DNA from: Phycisphaerales bacterium PN19_bin_20
Lineage (GTDB): Bacteria > Planctomycetota > Phycisphaerae > Phycisphaerales > UBA1924
NCBI GenBank assembly: GCA_021173225.1
Contig: JAJOLK010000012.1
Coordinates: 1-64,000 of the forward strand
DNA length: 64,000 bases
Reading direction: 5' to 3'
The notes below the pieces were generated by a model, which saw only the letters and a list, made by a program, of their open reading frames with translations, did no database searches and was not told the DNA's origin. Made by a program: the position numbers and the translations under genes. Of the stretch, positions 1 to 8,597 are shown piece after piece. The stretch's first letter is position 1, and each line of letters opens with the position of its first letter.

Positions 1-2
1 AG

Positions 3-242
3 TGCTTGCCCATGGTCGAACGCGGCTTCCGCAGGCCAGATAGCCACTTCGCCCCGGACCATCCCACCTTCGCGACCAGGTACAACAATCTGGCGCACAT
101 CTGTAAGCACGAGGGCGACCTCGCCGCGGCCTGCGCCAACTTCAAGAAGGCCCTGGCCATCCCCCTCAAGCACTTTGACGAAAACCACCCCACCGTCAAG
201 AGCACCCGCAAGTCGATGCAGGCCGTCGGCTGCGGCGAGTAG
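3..242 (+). CDS. C-terminal end of a TPR (kinesin-light-chain-like) repeat protein, partial
   Basis: The reading frame is already open at the left edge, so this is probably the tail of a longer gene that begins outside the window; an in-frame ATG at 12 is only an internal candidate. The visible part holds about one and a half tetratricopeptide repeats of the kinesin-light-chain type: a helix pair around YNNLAHICKHEGDLAAACANF, followed by KKALAI and the inter-repeat signature HPTVKSTRKSM. Such repeats act as protein-protein scaffolds. It stops at 240-242 in TAG after a short tail ending CGE. No function beyond TPR scaffold can be assigned. Confidence 0.55.
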   Translation, partial: CLPMVERGFRRPDSHFAPDHPTFATRYNNLAHICKHEGDLAAACANFKKALAIPLKHFDENHPTVKSTRKSMQAVGCGE

Positions 243-747
243 CCCGCGTCCGCCTCAACCGGGCCTGTTGCCGGGCCGGAACTCACGCGCGGCGGGGCTG
301 TCCGGCCAGCCCGCCATCCGCGACCAGCCCGCATGCCGCGCAAGTGGTGCGTGACGAATTACTCCGAAGTGCGGCATTAGTAGTGATACCGCTCATGGCT
401 ATCTCGCTGATTCCGCTTGAATCGGCCGAATGGCGCAGTTTCGTGTGGACCGGCAAACGCGCCAGCCCTCGAACATGAGGCGGCGAGCGCCGCACAAGTG
501 CGCCACGCCATGTGCGTCACTCTGCCTCGTGCGTTAGGCCGGAGCGATGACATTCAAACACCCCGGCGGCCACAGGTCGGAAACAACACGCGTCGCAAAC
601 ATAATGAGCAAAGCCACCCGCCGAGGCCATCAGGCTCGCCGAGGCAACGCGGCACCACAATAACGAAAGTCCCTGTGAGCGAGGTAGAATCTGCGGCCAG
701 GGCATTGGCCAACTGGCAGTGTCGGCTATTATCGTGCTATTGCAAGA
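243..747. other. 505-bp region without a recognisable gene
   Basis: This stretch is less GC-rich than its surroundings and has no frame with protein-like composition on either strand. It contains a GCGTTAGGC motif near 531 that resembles half of an integron core site, but no partner site or cassette structure is visible. It separates the TPR fragment from the convergent SLC13 transporter. Confidence 0.4.
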
Positions 748-2289
748 TCACCCCTGTACGACCCACCGGCCAAGAACCTCCGTCGCAACTGTGATCGCGA
801 TGACCGCCATCACATTGAGTCCGAACCCTGTTCGTATCATCTGTTTCATCGTGACGTGCCCGGTCGCGTACACGATGGCGTTGGGAGGCGTGCCGACAGG
901 GAGCATGAACGCCATGCTCGCCGCAATCGTCGCCGGTATGAGCAGCTGGAACGGATCGATGCCCATGGCTGGAGCCGCGGCCGCGAGAATTGGAAGGATC
1001 GCGGTTGCGATGGCGGTATTGCTCGCAAGTTCGGAGGCGAAGATCACGGCCGCAACTAACATCAGAACGACCAGCCACGTCGGCAGCCCGGCCAACCCCG
1101 CGAAGAACTGCCCGATATAAGCATCCAGCCCGTTCGCCGAGATCGCCGCCGCGAGACTCAGCCCGCCGCCGAACAAGATGAGCACGCCCCAGGGCAGGCG
1201 CTCGGCCGTCTTCCAGTCCATTGCAAAGATCCCCTCCCGCGGCTTGGTCGGGATGATGAACAGCAGCAAAGACGAGAACAGCGCAATCGAGGCGTCGTTC
1301 ACCGCGCGAATCCCCGAGATCCCGTGCGCCTTGCCCAGATCGATCAGCGCTGGCCGGAACACCCAGAGCGCGACCGTAAGAAGAAAGACCGCCAGCACAA
1401 CCCACTCACCCAGGCTCATTCGGCCCAGGCCCGCCAACTCTCTACGGATCATCGCCCGTCCGCCGGGAATCTCTTTGAGCCGAACCGGCTGGCTGATGCT
1501 CGTCAAATAGACCCACGCGAGCGGCAGAAACACTACTACCAGCGGCAGCCCCACCTTCATCCAATCTAAAAACCCCACCTCGTGCCTGAACTGTGCCTCA
1601 ACAAAGCCCTTGAACACCGCGTTGGTCGGCGTTCCGATCAGCGTGGCAACACCGCCAATCGACGCCGCGTACGCGACTCCAAGCATCAGGGTCGATTCAA
1701 AGTTCGGATCCGGCGAGCGACGTTCTCCCGGGGGCGTCCCAGCGGGCGCGTGACACTCCCGCACCAGCGCGATTACGCTGAGCGCGATCGGCAGCATCAT
1801 AATCGCCGCGGCGGTATTGCTGACCCACATGCTTATCATCGCCGACGCGAGCATGAACCCGCCGACGAGCCGCTTGGGGCTGGTGCCCACCAGCAGCAAC
1901 GTCATCATCGCCACACGCTTGTGCAGCCCGCACCGCTCCATCGCCAGCCCAAGTATGAACCCGCCCATGAACAGGAAGATCACTTCGCTCGCATACGGAG
2001 ACGCCGCGGCGGAGAAACTCAGCACACCCCCGACGGGGAACACCACCAGCGGCACCAGTGCCGTCGCGCTCAGCGGGATCGCTTCGGTCAGCCACCAGCA
2101 CGCCATCAGCACCGCGACTGCGCCAGTCAGCCGCCCCGCGTCAGTCAGACCGTCGATGGGCGTGCCGGCTTCGTCGAACCGAACGCCGGGGAGTAAAATC
2201 CACGCAACAAGAGCGAGCACCGGCCCAAGCGCAAGACCCGCCCAGCTCGCGATACCCAACGGCGCCGACCTCTGTGACAATGAGCTCAT
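748..2289 (-). CDS. SLC13/DASS family sodium-coupled anion (dicarboxylate or sulfate) transporter
   Basis: A 513-residue inner-membrane protein of the divalent anion:Na+ symporter family, which takes up di- or tricarboxylates, sulfate or phosphate with sodium. Two inverted-repeat signatures are visible: SNTAAAIMMLPIAL in the first half, paired with GTPTNAVFKG, and ASNTAIATAILPIL in the second half, paired with PVGTPPNAIVYATG. These SNT and PN loops form the substrate and Na+ sites. About 11-12 hydrophobic segments can be counted. The ATG at 2289 (MSSLSQRSAP) is preferred over an upstream GTG at 2310. It stands alone, with no partner gene beside it. The substrate cannot be told from sequence alone. 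Confidence 0.9.
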   Translation of the reverse strand: MSSLSQRSAPLGIASWAGLALGPVLALVAWILLPGVRFDEAGTPIDGLTDAGRLTGAVAVLMACWWLTEAIPLSATALVPLVVFPVGGVLSFSAAASPYASEVIFLFMGGFILGLAMERCGLHKRVAMMTLLLVGTSPKRLVGGFMLASAMISMWVSNTAAAIMMLPIALSVIALVRECHAPAGTPPGERRSPDPNFESTLMLGVAYAASIGGVATLIGTPTNAVFKGFVEAQFRHEVGFLDWMKVGLPLVVVFLPLAWVYLTSISQPVRLKEIPGGRAMIRRELAGLGRMSLGEWVVLAVFLLTVALWVFRPALIDLGKAHGISGIRAVNDASIALFSSLLLFIIPTKPREGIFAMDWKTAERLPWGVLILFGGGLSLAAAISANGLDAYIGQFFAGLAGLPTWLVVLMLVAAVIFASELASNTAIATAILPILAAAAPAMGIDPFQLLIPATIAASMAFMLPVGTPPNAIVYATGHVTMKQMIRTGFGLNVMAVIAITVATEVLGRWVVQG

Positions 2290-2604
2290 GTGCCTCTCCA
2301 CGGTCGGCACCCGCGGTGCCGCCTATCCGACGTCGCTGCACCACTGAGCAGCCACGCCTCCAGCCCGCACCCCGGAGCTTACTCGCCCGCTCGTAGAGTA
2401 GTTGCTCCTCTCTGAGTGGCGAGATGCCAATGCTGACCTCCGAAATCAGAGCACTCCCACGCGCCGCGGGGGCCGGAATGCCCGAGTGTTGTAATGCCCC
2501 AAGGTCGTGCTGCCAGGTGTTCAGAGGCCCCCATGGGTTCGTCGTGCGAACCGCAACTCGCCCTCGAGCCACAGGCATCGGGCAAACGCAACTGTCCCTA
2601 TGAC
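2290..2604. other. Intergenic region upstream of the SLC13 gene
   Basis: No credible gene. It should carry the transporter promoter reading leftwards; no clear promoter boxes were recognised. Confidence 0.3.
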
Positions 2605-2635
2605 AACGCCCGCAAGCCGTAGACCTGCGGGCGTT
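2605..2635. terminator. GC-rich hairpin beside tRNA-Pro
   Basis: A perfect 10-bp stem (AACGCCCGCA / TGCGGGCGTT) around an 11-nt loop lies just beyond the 3' end of the tRNA-Pro gene. The U tract is short on either strand, so it could be an intrinsic terminator or an RNA-processing stem. Confidence 0.5.
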
Positions 2636-2645
2636 TCTGATTCAA

Positions 2646-2719
2646 TCGGGGCGAGAGGATTTGAACCTCCGACCTTGTGGACCCGAACCACACGCGCTAC
2701 CAAGCTGCGCTACGCCCCG
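2646..2719 (-). tRNA. tRNA-Pro (anticodon CGG)
   Basis: A 74-nt cloverleaf read on the minus strand. The acceptor stem is CGGGGCG/CGCCCCG, typical of proline tRNAs. The anticodon stem is TGTGG/CCACA around loop TTCGGGT, giving anticodon CGG. The T loop is TTCAAAT and the discriminator base is A73. CCA is not encoded. Confidence 0.95.
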
Positions 2720-2884
2720 TGAAATTGGTCGGCAGTCTATGCCGCGGCCCTCCGCACGCCAACCGTTCGCTCAGATTTGTTCCCTCAACCCCCGCCCATT
2801 CCGCCCCGCCGCGTCGTGGTGTGGCGCGGAGTGCCCCGCCTTGGCGTGCGACGCGTCGCGTACCTCGACGTGACCCCGCCCGCC

Positions 2885-3688
2885 CTACTGCGGCGGCAGC
2901 GTCTGAAAGCTCCGCGCCGGAAAATTCGGCCGCTGCGAGTACTGGTTGTCCTCACGCGTGCCCGGGTCACCGTCAGGCCCCGCCGAGTAGAAATACGGCC
3001 GCTGGTTCGGAGCCACCCCACCGTCGCTGATCGCCGGCAGGTTCGTCCGCGGATCGCTGTCACGAATAAACGTCACCGGCCCCGGCCCCACCATCGCCTG
3101 GCGGCTCGGCTCACCCGTCACCCCAAAGCGGCCCTGAAAGTCTGGGTGCACCGCGCGGATCGGACGCCCCCACGAGTCCAAAATCACCAGCAGCGCGTTG
3201 CCTACCTCAGCGCCGTTCTGCGAAACGCTCGGCGCATAGTCCACGTTCACCGCCCCGATCGTCACGCTCCGCCGCGTCGTAAACTGCGACGGGATCGACC
3301 GCAGCAGCAGCGCCGTGTCGTTGTCCTTCTCCATCTCCGCCAGCATCAGCGCCAGCGAGGGCAGCGACTCGGGGTCGCTCGTTGAGACCACGCCGTCCAC
3401 GATCGGGAACCGCGCCCCGACCCGGTCGGTGTAGAACGATGCCGGCTTCGCCTGCTTGTTCTGTGAGTATGTCGTCAGCGCCTGATCCAAGATCTGCAGC
3501 ACGTTCTGCGTCGCGCGCGTCTTCCCGTTGGCCAGCACCCGCGGGCCCACGCTCAGCCCGATCGACACGATCACCGCGATGATCACAAACACCACCGCCA
3601 GCTCGACCAGCGTGAAGCCGCGCGCCTGACGCGCCCCTTGCCGACCCAGCCCGTGCCGACCCGACTTTGCAAGCGACGAAATAGTCAT
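2885..3688 (-). CDS. Prepilin-type (type II pseudopilin-like) protein
   Basis: A 267-residue protein starting at ATG 3688 (MTISSLAKSG). The N-terminus carries a class III prepilin signal: basic leader, then G|FTLVEL with the conserved Glu at +5, then a long hydrophobic helix (AVVFVIIAVIVSIGLSV). PilD-type peptidases cleave before the Phe. The rest is a pseudopilin-like globular domain; WGRPIRAVHPDFQGRFG resembles the minor-pilin region where a date or product record is parsed. No pilus or type II secretion genes are adjacent, which is common for scattered pseudopilin genes in planctomycetes. Its exact role is unknown. Confidence 0.85.
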   Translation of the reverse strand: MTISSLAKSGRHGLGRQGARQARGFTLVELAVVFVIIAVIVSIGLSVGPRVLANGKTRATQNVLQILDQALTTYSQNKQAKPASFYTDRVGARFPIVDGVVSTSDPESLPSLALMLAEMEKDNDTALLLRSIPSQFTTRRSVTIGAVNVDYAPSVSQNGAEVGNALLVILDSWGRPIRAVHPDFQGRFGVTGEPSRQAMVGPGPVTFIRDSDPRTNLPAISDGGVAPNQRPYFYSAGPDGDPGTREDNQYSQRPNFPARSFQTLPPQ

Positions 3689-3947
3689 GATGCACCCCGG
3701 TGAAAACCCAAACCGCCCCGCGGCACCGCGCCCAACATCACCGCGCGAGGCAGACCTCCGATAAGCGTACCCGCACCGCAGGCACCCCGTCGCCACCAGT
3801 CGATACGAGCCCCAGCCCGCACCTGTTGCCACCTCTCCAGATCATCCGTTCGACGGCCGCACCTCCAACCCGCCATCCCTCAGCCTCGCGCGAGGCAGGA
3901 TTCGAACCCGTCATCTCGCCGCAAGCCCGACCTCCATCCCCCATCGC

Positions 3948-5030
3948 TCAGCCCTCAGCCCTCATCGCCGCCCCCAGCGCCGCTAGCACCGCCGCCTCCG
4001 CCTGCGGCACCGGCAAATACACCTTGATCCCCGCCGCCCGCGCGTGCCCGCCGCCGCCCATCGTGTTCGCCACCGCCGCCACATCCACCGCCCCCGGCCC
4101 AGGCTTGCTCCGCAACGAAACCTTCGTCAGCGCACGCCCATCGGGCTGCACAGGCATCTGCGTAAACGTCGCCGCCACCTGCACGCTCTGCACCGCCAGC
4201 AACGGCTCCGCAAAGCCCCCCGTGTCCTCGCCCACCGCACCCAGCTTCCGCAGCGGCTCGTCCAGCAGCGTCATAAACGCCACCTTGCCCCCCGCGTGCA
4301 TCACCAAGCTTGAGAGCGCCAGCCCCAGCAGCATCGGCCGCATCGCCTTGTGCTGCTGCTCAACCGCCTCATAAATCGCCGCGTGGTCCACCCCGCTGTC
4401 AATCAGCCGCGCCGCCAACCGCAGCGTCGCGCTGGTCGTGTTGCTGTATCGCAGCCAGCCCGTGTCCGTCGCCAGCCCCAAATACATCGGCTCCGCGACC
4501 GCCAACGGCAGCTTCGCCCCCGACTCCAGCCCCAGCCCCAAAAGCGCATCTATCACCGGCGCCAGCGCCTCTGTGCAGCTCGCGCTCCTGCTCGTAATCA
4601 GCCGCACGTCCGCCGCCGCCGCGTCGCCGTGCAGGTGATGGTCCACTATCGCGCACTTCGAGTGCCGCGTCCGCACCCACGCGTCCAGCGGCGCAAGCTG
4701 ACCAAAGCTCCCCGTGTCCACGATCACCACACCCTCAGGCTCATCCGTCGGCATCCCCGGCAGCACCTGCCCCGCGTTCTTCGGGTCCGCGCTCAGCTTC
4801 ACCACCGGCGTATCGCCCGCAAAACGCTCCAGCCAACCCGGGAAAGGGCCCAGCAGCCACACCGTCGCCGCAACACCCACGCTCTCGGCCGCCCGCGCCA
4901 CCGCCAGCGCGCTGCCCAGCGCATCGCCATCGGGCTTCGCGTGCGTCAGCACCACAATCGACCTCTTCGCCCTGATGAATTCCGCGACCTGCTCGGGCGT
5001 CGCGCTGCTGGCATACTCGCTGTTGTTCAC
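3948..5030 (-). CDS. nrnA: DHH/DHHA1 phosphoesterase, NrnA-like oligoribonuclease/pAp phosphatase
   Basis: A 360-residue cytoplasmic enzyme. NrnA-type proteins degrade nano-RNA (2-5 nt) and can dephosphorylate 3'-phosphoadenosine 5'-phosphate. Visible motifs are the metal ligands in HAKPDGDALGSAL (residues 30-42), VDTGSFGQL (~105), the family-naming DHH at 130-132 and the DHHA1 substrate loop GGGGHARAAG (~325). Length is normal for the family. The start codon overlaps the stop of ribF by 4 nt (ATGA), so the two are translationally coupled. The same RibF-next-to-DHH arrangement is common in Firmicutes and other phyla. Confidence 0.92.
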   Translation of the reverse strand: MNNSEYASSATPEQVAEFIRAKRSIVVLTHAKPDGDALGSALAVARAAESVGVAATVWLLGPFPGWLERFAGDTPVVKLSADPKNAGQVLPGMPTDEPEGVVIVDTGSFGQLAPLDAWVRTRHSKCAIVDHHLHGDAAAADVRLITSRSASCTEALAPVIDALLGLGLESGAKLPLAVAEPMYLGLATDTGWLRYSNTTSATLRLAARLIDSGVDHAAIYEAVEQQHKAMRPMLLGLALSSLVMHAGGKVAFMTLLDEPLRKLGAVGEDTGGFAEPLLAVQSVQVAATFTQMPVQPDGRALTKVSLRSKPGPGAVDVAAVANTMGGGGHARAAGIKVYLPVPQAEAAVLAALGAAMRAEG

Positions 5031-5986
5031 GGGGCTCCTTGCAGTTGTGCATCCGCACCTGATCCAATCGCCAAAGCTACATCCGCCGCACGCTGGCAGT
5101 CGCGCCCAAGCTGCTCACGCAGCTCGGCAACCGATCCGAACCGCACCGTGTCACGCAAAAAGCTGACAAGCTCCACGCGCAGCGTCCAGCCGTACTCGCT
5201 CACCGGGCCCACCTCGCTCCAGCGCTCCGCGTTAAGCACGTGCACCTCCACCGTGCTCGGACGGTCAAACGTCGGCCGCGCGCCGATGTTCACCGCCGCC
5301 GCTAAAGCCGCCCCCGAGGGCAGCGTCGCGATCCCCGCATACACACCCGCGCCCGGCGGCACCACCAACGTCTCCAGGTTCGCCGTCGGAAACCCGATCG
5401 TCCGCCCGCGCCGATCGCCCTGCACCACCGTGCCGACCAGCGTGTGCCAACGCCCCAGAAGCGCAGCCGCATCAAACACCCGCCGCTGCTCCAGCAGCCA
5501 CCGCACCGTCGCGCTCCGGCACGGCACAATCTGCTGGTCCGCCAGCGCCACCCCATGATCCTCCATCACCTCCACCGCAATCCCCCTCGCCGCGCACGAA
5601 ACCCGCAACGTAACAACATCGCCCGCGCGCGCCTTGCCAAATCGAAAGTCAGGCCCCTCCACCCAGTGTGTCGGGTTAAAGCGCTCCGCAACCCAGCCCA
5701 CAAACGCGTCCGGCTCAAGCCCCAGCACGCCCCCGGCCGGATCAAGCCGATGCACCTCGCTCGCGCCCGCCGCCTCAAGCCAACAAGACCGGTCCTCAGA
5801 GCTTGACAGCCGCGCCGGCTCACTGCCCGGCCGCAGCACCGCCAGCGGATGCGGGTCAAAGACCATCGCGATCACACGCCCCGACGCCCCTCCCGCGCAC
5901 GCGCGAGCGCGCTGCATCAGCGCCGCGTGCCCGCGGTGAACGCCGTCAAACGTGCCGACACAGATTGCGGTGAGCTTTTCAGGCAA
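5027..5986 (-). CDS. ribF: Bifunctional riboflavin kinase / FAD synthetase RibF
   Basis: A 319-residue enzyme converting riboflavin to FMN and then FAD. The N-terminal nucleotidyltransferase domain shows GTFDGVHRGH at residues 11-20 and the second motif VEGPDFRFGK at ~109-118. The C-terminal flavokinase domain shows GDRRGRTIGFPTANL at ~190-204, where the PTAN motif binds metal and substrate. It starts at ATG 5986 and ends inside the nrnA start, forming a two-gene operon on the minus strand. Confidence 0.95.
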   Translation of the reverse strand: MPEKLTAICVGTFDGVHRGHAALMQRARACAGGASGRVIAMVFDPHPLAVLRPGSEPARLSSSEDRSCWLEAAGASEVHRLDPAGGVLGLEPDAFVGWVAERFNPTHWVEGPDFRFGKARAGDVVTLRVSCAARGIAVEVMEDHGVALADQQIVPCRSATVRWLLEQRRVFDAAALLGRWHTLVGTVVQGDRRGRTIGFPTANLETLVVPPGAGVYAGIATLPSGAALAAAVNIGARPTFDRPSTVEVHVLNAERWSEVGPVSEYGWTLRVELVSFLRDTVRFGSVAELREQLGRDCQRAADVALAIGSGADAQLQGAP

Positions 5987-6090
5987 CGTTGCCCAGTTTA
6001 GACGCTCCGCAGACCACCGCGCTTCGCGTGCTGTCTCTGCCTCGCGGGTGCCGCAGTTTCATCCTGCCTTCTCTGCTCTGCCTTCCGGGG

Positions 6091-6109
6091 CGCGAGTTTC
6101 CAACCCGCC
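6091..6109. repeat. Dispersed intergenic repeat of the GCGGG-TTCCAA-CCCGCC type
   Basis: One imperfect copy (CGCGAGTTTCCAACCCGCC) of a short palindrome that recurs at 20.3, 37.5 and 62.3 kb, always between genes. Confidence 0.5.
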
Positions 6110-6269
6110 TGGTCTTGTTGCCCTGCGTGGGGCAATACGTCATCGTTCCATCGGCCCGTAGGCCCAGCCCTCATCGCCCGTCACTCGTCGCTCCTATACC
6201 CACAAACGCCAAAAGCCCCCGGCTGGAGCCACGGGCTGCTGTACTCTTCGTCAGCCACTCATGCCGCCC

Positions 6270-6780
6270 TTAGCGGCGCGGCGTCTGTGTGGTCACAGTG
6301 GCCGACACCCCAGAACCCACCGCGTTCCAAGCCGTCACTCGATAGAAATCCGTCGTGCGCGGCAACACCGAGCCGTCAGTAAACGTCGTCGCGTTCGCGT
6401 CGAGCTTCGCCAGCCGCACAGAGGTCGAAAAGCTCGACCGGTTTGACCGATCCACGATCACGCTCGTTTCGTTGCTCGCGTTGTCGCTCCAAGTCAGCAC
6501 CACCGACCTCGCGCTCGCCGTCGAGGCCGGTACCGTTGAACGACGCGTCGAGCTGGCCGCTCGGCGGGTAGCGAGCGATGAAGAAGTTGCCTGAAAGATT
6601 GGGTACTTGCCTGCTCCGCACGGCCACGATCTTGCCGTCGGGCTGGGTGGCTACATCCCTCCAGAAGTCGCTGGTGTTCACCAGGTTTAAGACAGCGGTG
6701 CCGCCCGCCCCGAAGCTCGGGTTGAGCGTTTGTGCTCGGGCTGTTCCAGCCACCGAAAGCAGAGTGCCCGCGGCCACCAT
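6270..6780 (-). pseudogene. Remnant of a secreted delta-60 repeat / fibronectin type III protein
   Basis: Two frames make one broken gene. The 5' part (from 6780) has a signal-peptide-like start (MVAAGTLLSVAG..ARAQ) followed by one delta-60 repeat (LNPSFGAGGTAVL, QPDGKIVAV, FIARYPPSGQLDASFNGTG). At about 6530 the sense passes to another frame that begins VPASTASARSVVLTWSDNAS and continues as one FN3 domain (NETSVIVDRS ... FYRVTAWNAVGSG) to the stop at 6270. Intact relatives carry many delta-60 repeats between these ends, so a large internal deletion that also shifted the frame is inferred. The 5' frame stays open upstream to 6826 (CGC TTA CTG AGC CTT), suggesting the original start codon is also lost. 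Confidence 0.65.
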
Positions 6781-7182
6781 CGAAGAGGCTGATCCAAGGC
6801 TCAGTAAGCGCGTCCGATGACTCCTTCATGAGGTCACAAAGCGCGTTTCACCCGCGGCGACAGCCACGGCAACCCCGCCAAGTACACCGCAGCGAATGCT
6901 CCAAAAGAAAAACATTCAAATGGTTTGCCACACCACCGGGCTGGCACCTAGGCCCTCGCCTGAACCGACTCTTCACAAACCAGCCACACCGCGAACCTCA
7001 CCGCTGGCCCAACGGACGCGGGCAATTACCCAGTTCTGACCCGGAACCCGCGCCCCAGCAACCGGATTTGTGGCCTAAGTCCCAATCGGGCTTAGACTCA
7101 ATTCGTCCAATCACCCGCCCCGCTCGGCTCGCCAGGCACTCCCCAGGCACCCCCCAGCGTGGCCAACACCGTGGAGCTCAAC
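6781..7182. other. 402-bp intergenic region
   Basis: No gene recognised. It holds the upstream region of the secreted protein starting at 7183; a GGAG ribosome-binding site lies 7 nt before that start. Confidence 0.35.
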
Positions 7183-8310
7183 ATGCCGACGTTCTGCACC
7201 GTTTCCATCACCCGCGCGGCCGTCGCGCTGGCGGTCGCCGCCACCGCGGCCACGAGCGCTCACGCGCAGTTCGCCACATCAATTACCCGCCCGAGCTTCA
7301 GCCTCGGCCCCGCGACCCTTGACGTGGTGAACGTCCAGAGCGGCGCCAGCACCCTGCTGCTCAACACCCTCGCCGCCCCGGACATCCCCGCGACGGCCCC
7401 CGGCTTCACCGGCTTGGCCTATGACGCCGTCAACCAGCGGCTCTTCGCCAGCACCACCAACGGCACCGCCAGCTCGCTCTATAGCGTTGACGCCATCACC
7501 GGGGTCGCCACCTTCATCATCAACGTCCGCCGCCCTGACAACTCCGCCGGCATGGTCATCGACGGCCTTGCCTTTGACCAGAAGCGCCGTGTCCTTTACG
7601 CCACCCGCGTCCTGGGCGGCGTAGGCCAGAACGAGTCGCTCTACACCATCAATCTGGCCACCGGCGTCGCCACCCAGGTCTTCGAGTACGAGCCCGTGTC
7701 CACGAGCATCTTCACCATCGGCGGCATCGACTGGTGCCCCGTGACCGACAAGATCTACCTCTCTGACGACGACGACACCGGCGGCCGCAACCTCTACAGC
7801 TACACCCCGGGCGGGCCCGCCGCTCTCACCCTCCTGGCCGCCTACGAAACCGGCGCGACCGACTTCGACGGCATCGCCGCTGGCGGTGGCCGCCTCTACC
7901 TGCTCTCTGACAGCCAGGATTCCGCCTCAACCGCCTCCGTCGTCGAGGGCAACAACGGCCTGCACCGCGTCTACAACCTGCTGACCAATCTGTGGGAAGC
8001 ACCCATCGTTTCCTCTTACCCCGCGCGCACGACCACCAACACCGCCTTCGGCCTCATTGACCCCACCGGCGGCGGTGCCTGGGTCAGTCGCGGCTGCGTG
8101 CAGTCTGACATCGCGAGCCCCGGCCCTGCCGTCGGGCCCGATGGCGAGCTGACCGCCGACGATGTCATCCTGTTCATCTCCTGGTTCTCTGGCGATGACT
8201 TCCGCGCCGACATCGCCAGCCCCGGGCCCGCCGCCGGCGGCGACGGCGAGTTCACCGCCGACGACATCATCCTGTTCATCAACCGCTTCACCGCTGGCTG
8301 CATCGGCTAA
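7183..8310 (+). CDS. Secreted beta-propeller-like protein with a C-terminal GC-type dockerin module
   Basis: A 375-residue exported protein. ATG 7183 (MPTFCTVSITRA) is chosen over GTG 7159 because GGAG precedes it and it begins a clean Sec signal peptide (AAVALAVAATAATSAHAQ). The body has repeated strand blocks of the type GLAYDAVNQRLFAST, LYSVDAITGVATFI, GLAFDQKRRVLYA and LYTINLATGVATQV, like the WD40/YVTN-type surface propellers of planctomycetes. The last ~75 residues hold two copies of DIASPGPA-DGE-TADD-ILFI-F and end in GCIG, the GC-type dockerin signature with EF-hand-like Asp spacing, thought to anchor or assemble extracellular proteins. A strong terminator follows. Confidence 0.85.
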   Translation: MPTFCTVSITRAAVALAVAATAATSAHAQFATSITRPSFSLGPATLDVVNVQSGASTLLLNTLAAPDIPATAPGFTGLAYDAVNQRLFASTTNGTASSLYSVDAITGVATFIINVRRPDNSAGMVIDGLAFDQKRRVLYATRVLGGVGQNESLYTINLATGVATQVFEYEPVSTSIFTIGGIDWCPVTDKIYLSDDDDTGGRNLYSYTPGGPAALTLLAAYETGATDFDGIAAGGGRLYLLSDSQDSASTASVVEGNNGLHRVYNLLTNLWEAPIVSSYPARTTTNTAFGLIDPTGGGAWVSRGCVQSDIASPGPAVGPDGELTADDVILFISWFSGDDFRADIASPGPAAGGDGEFTADDIILFINRFTAGCIG

Positions 8311-8377
8311 GCCACTCGCCGCGATGCGCCGAGGCCCACCACTGCTGCAACCCAAGCTAAAGTCAACGTGATCTTTC

Positions 8378-8402
8378 AAGGCGGGCTCAGGCCCGCCTTT
8401 TT
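8378..8402 (+). terminator. Rho-independent terminator
   Basis: A perfect 9-bp stem AAGGCGGGC / GCCCGCCTT with a TCAG tetraloop, followed by TTTT; it lies 67 nt after the dockerin gene. Confidence 0.85.
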
Positions 8403-8475
8403 CATTGGTGATACGGCCATCGCGCCAGAGGCCATTAGAGCCCCGCTGCCGCACGCGCGCGCTGTACCACCCTCT

Positions 8476-8546
8476 GGTACCAACCAACCCCTCGGCGTGG
8501 ATCCTGACGCAGATACAGGTTTGAGCGCACAGCCGCGGCGTTCAAC
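8476..8546. repeat. Copy 1 of a ~70-bp dispersed intergenic repeat
   Basis: Shares long blocks with 59541-59612: GGTACCA, CCCTCGGCGT-GATCCTG, CGCAGATACAG-TTTGAGCGCACA and GCGGCGTTCAAC. Both copies sit just beyond the 3' end of a minus-strand gene, between convergent genes. Confidence 0.7.
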
Positions 8547-8597
8547 ACGCTGCACGGCAAGAATCTTCTTGCCCGGCTAGAACCCGCGCCTGCGAAG

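Noticed and set aside
520-545. GCGTTAGGC motif like an integron attC core site
   Set aside because: No matching inverse core site, no cassette gene and no integrase nearby; a 9-bp match can occur by chance.
2777-3385. 202-residue Arg-rich open frame on + over the prepilin gene
   Set aside because: Low-complexity Arg/His content; it is the shadow of the prepilin gene, which has a clear signal motif.
3895-3930. T-arm-like sequence (GATTCGAACCC) suggesting a tRNA on the minus strand
   Set aside because: The T stem pairs poorly, and no acceptor, D or anticodon stems can be formed around it.
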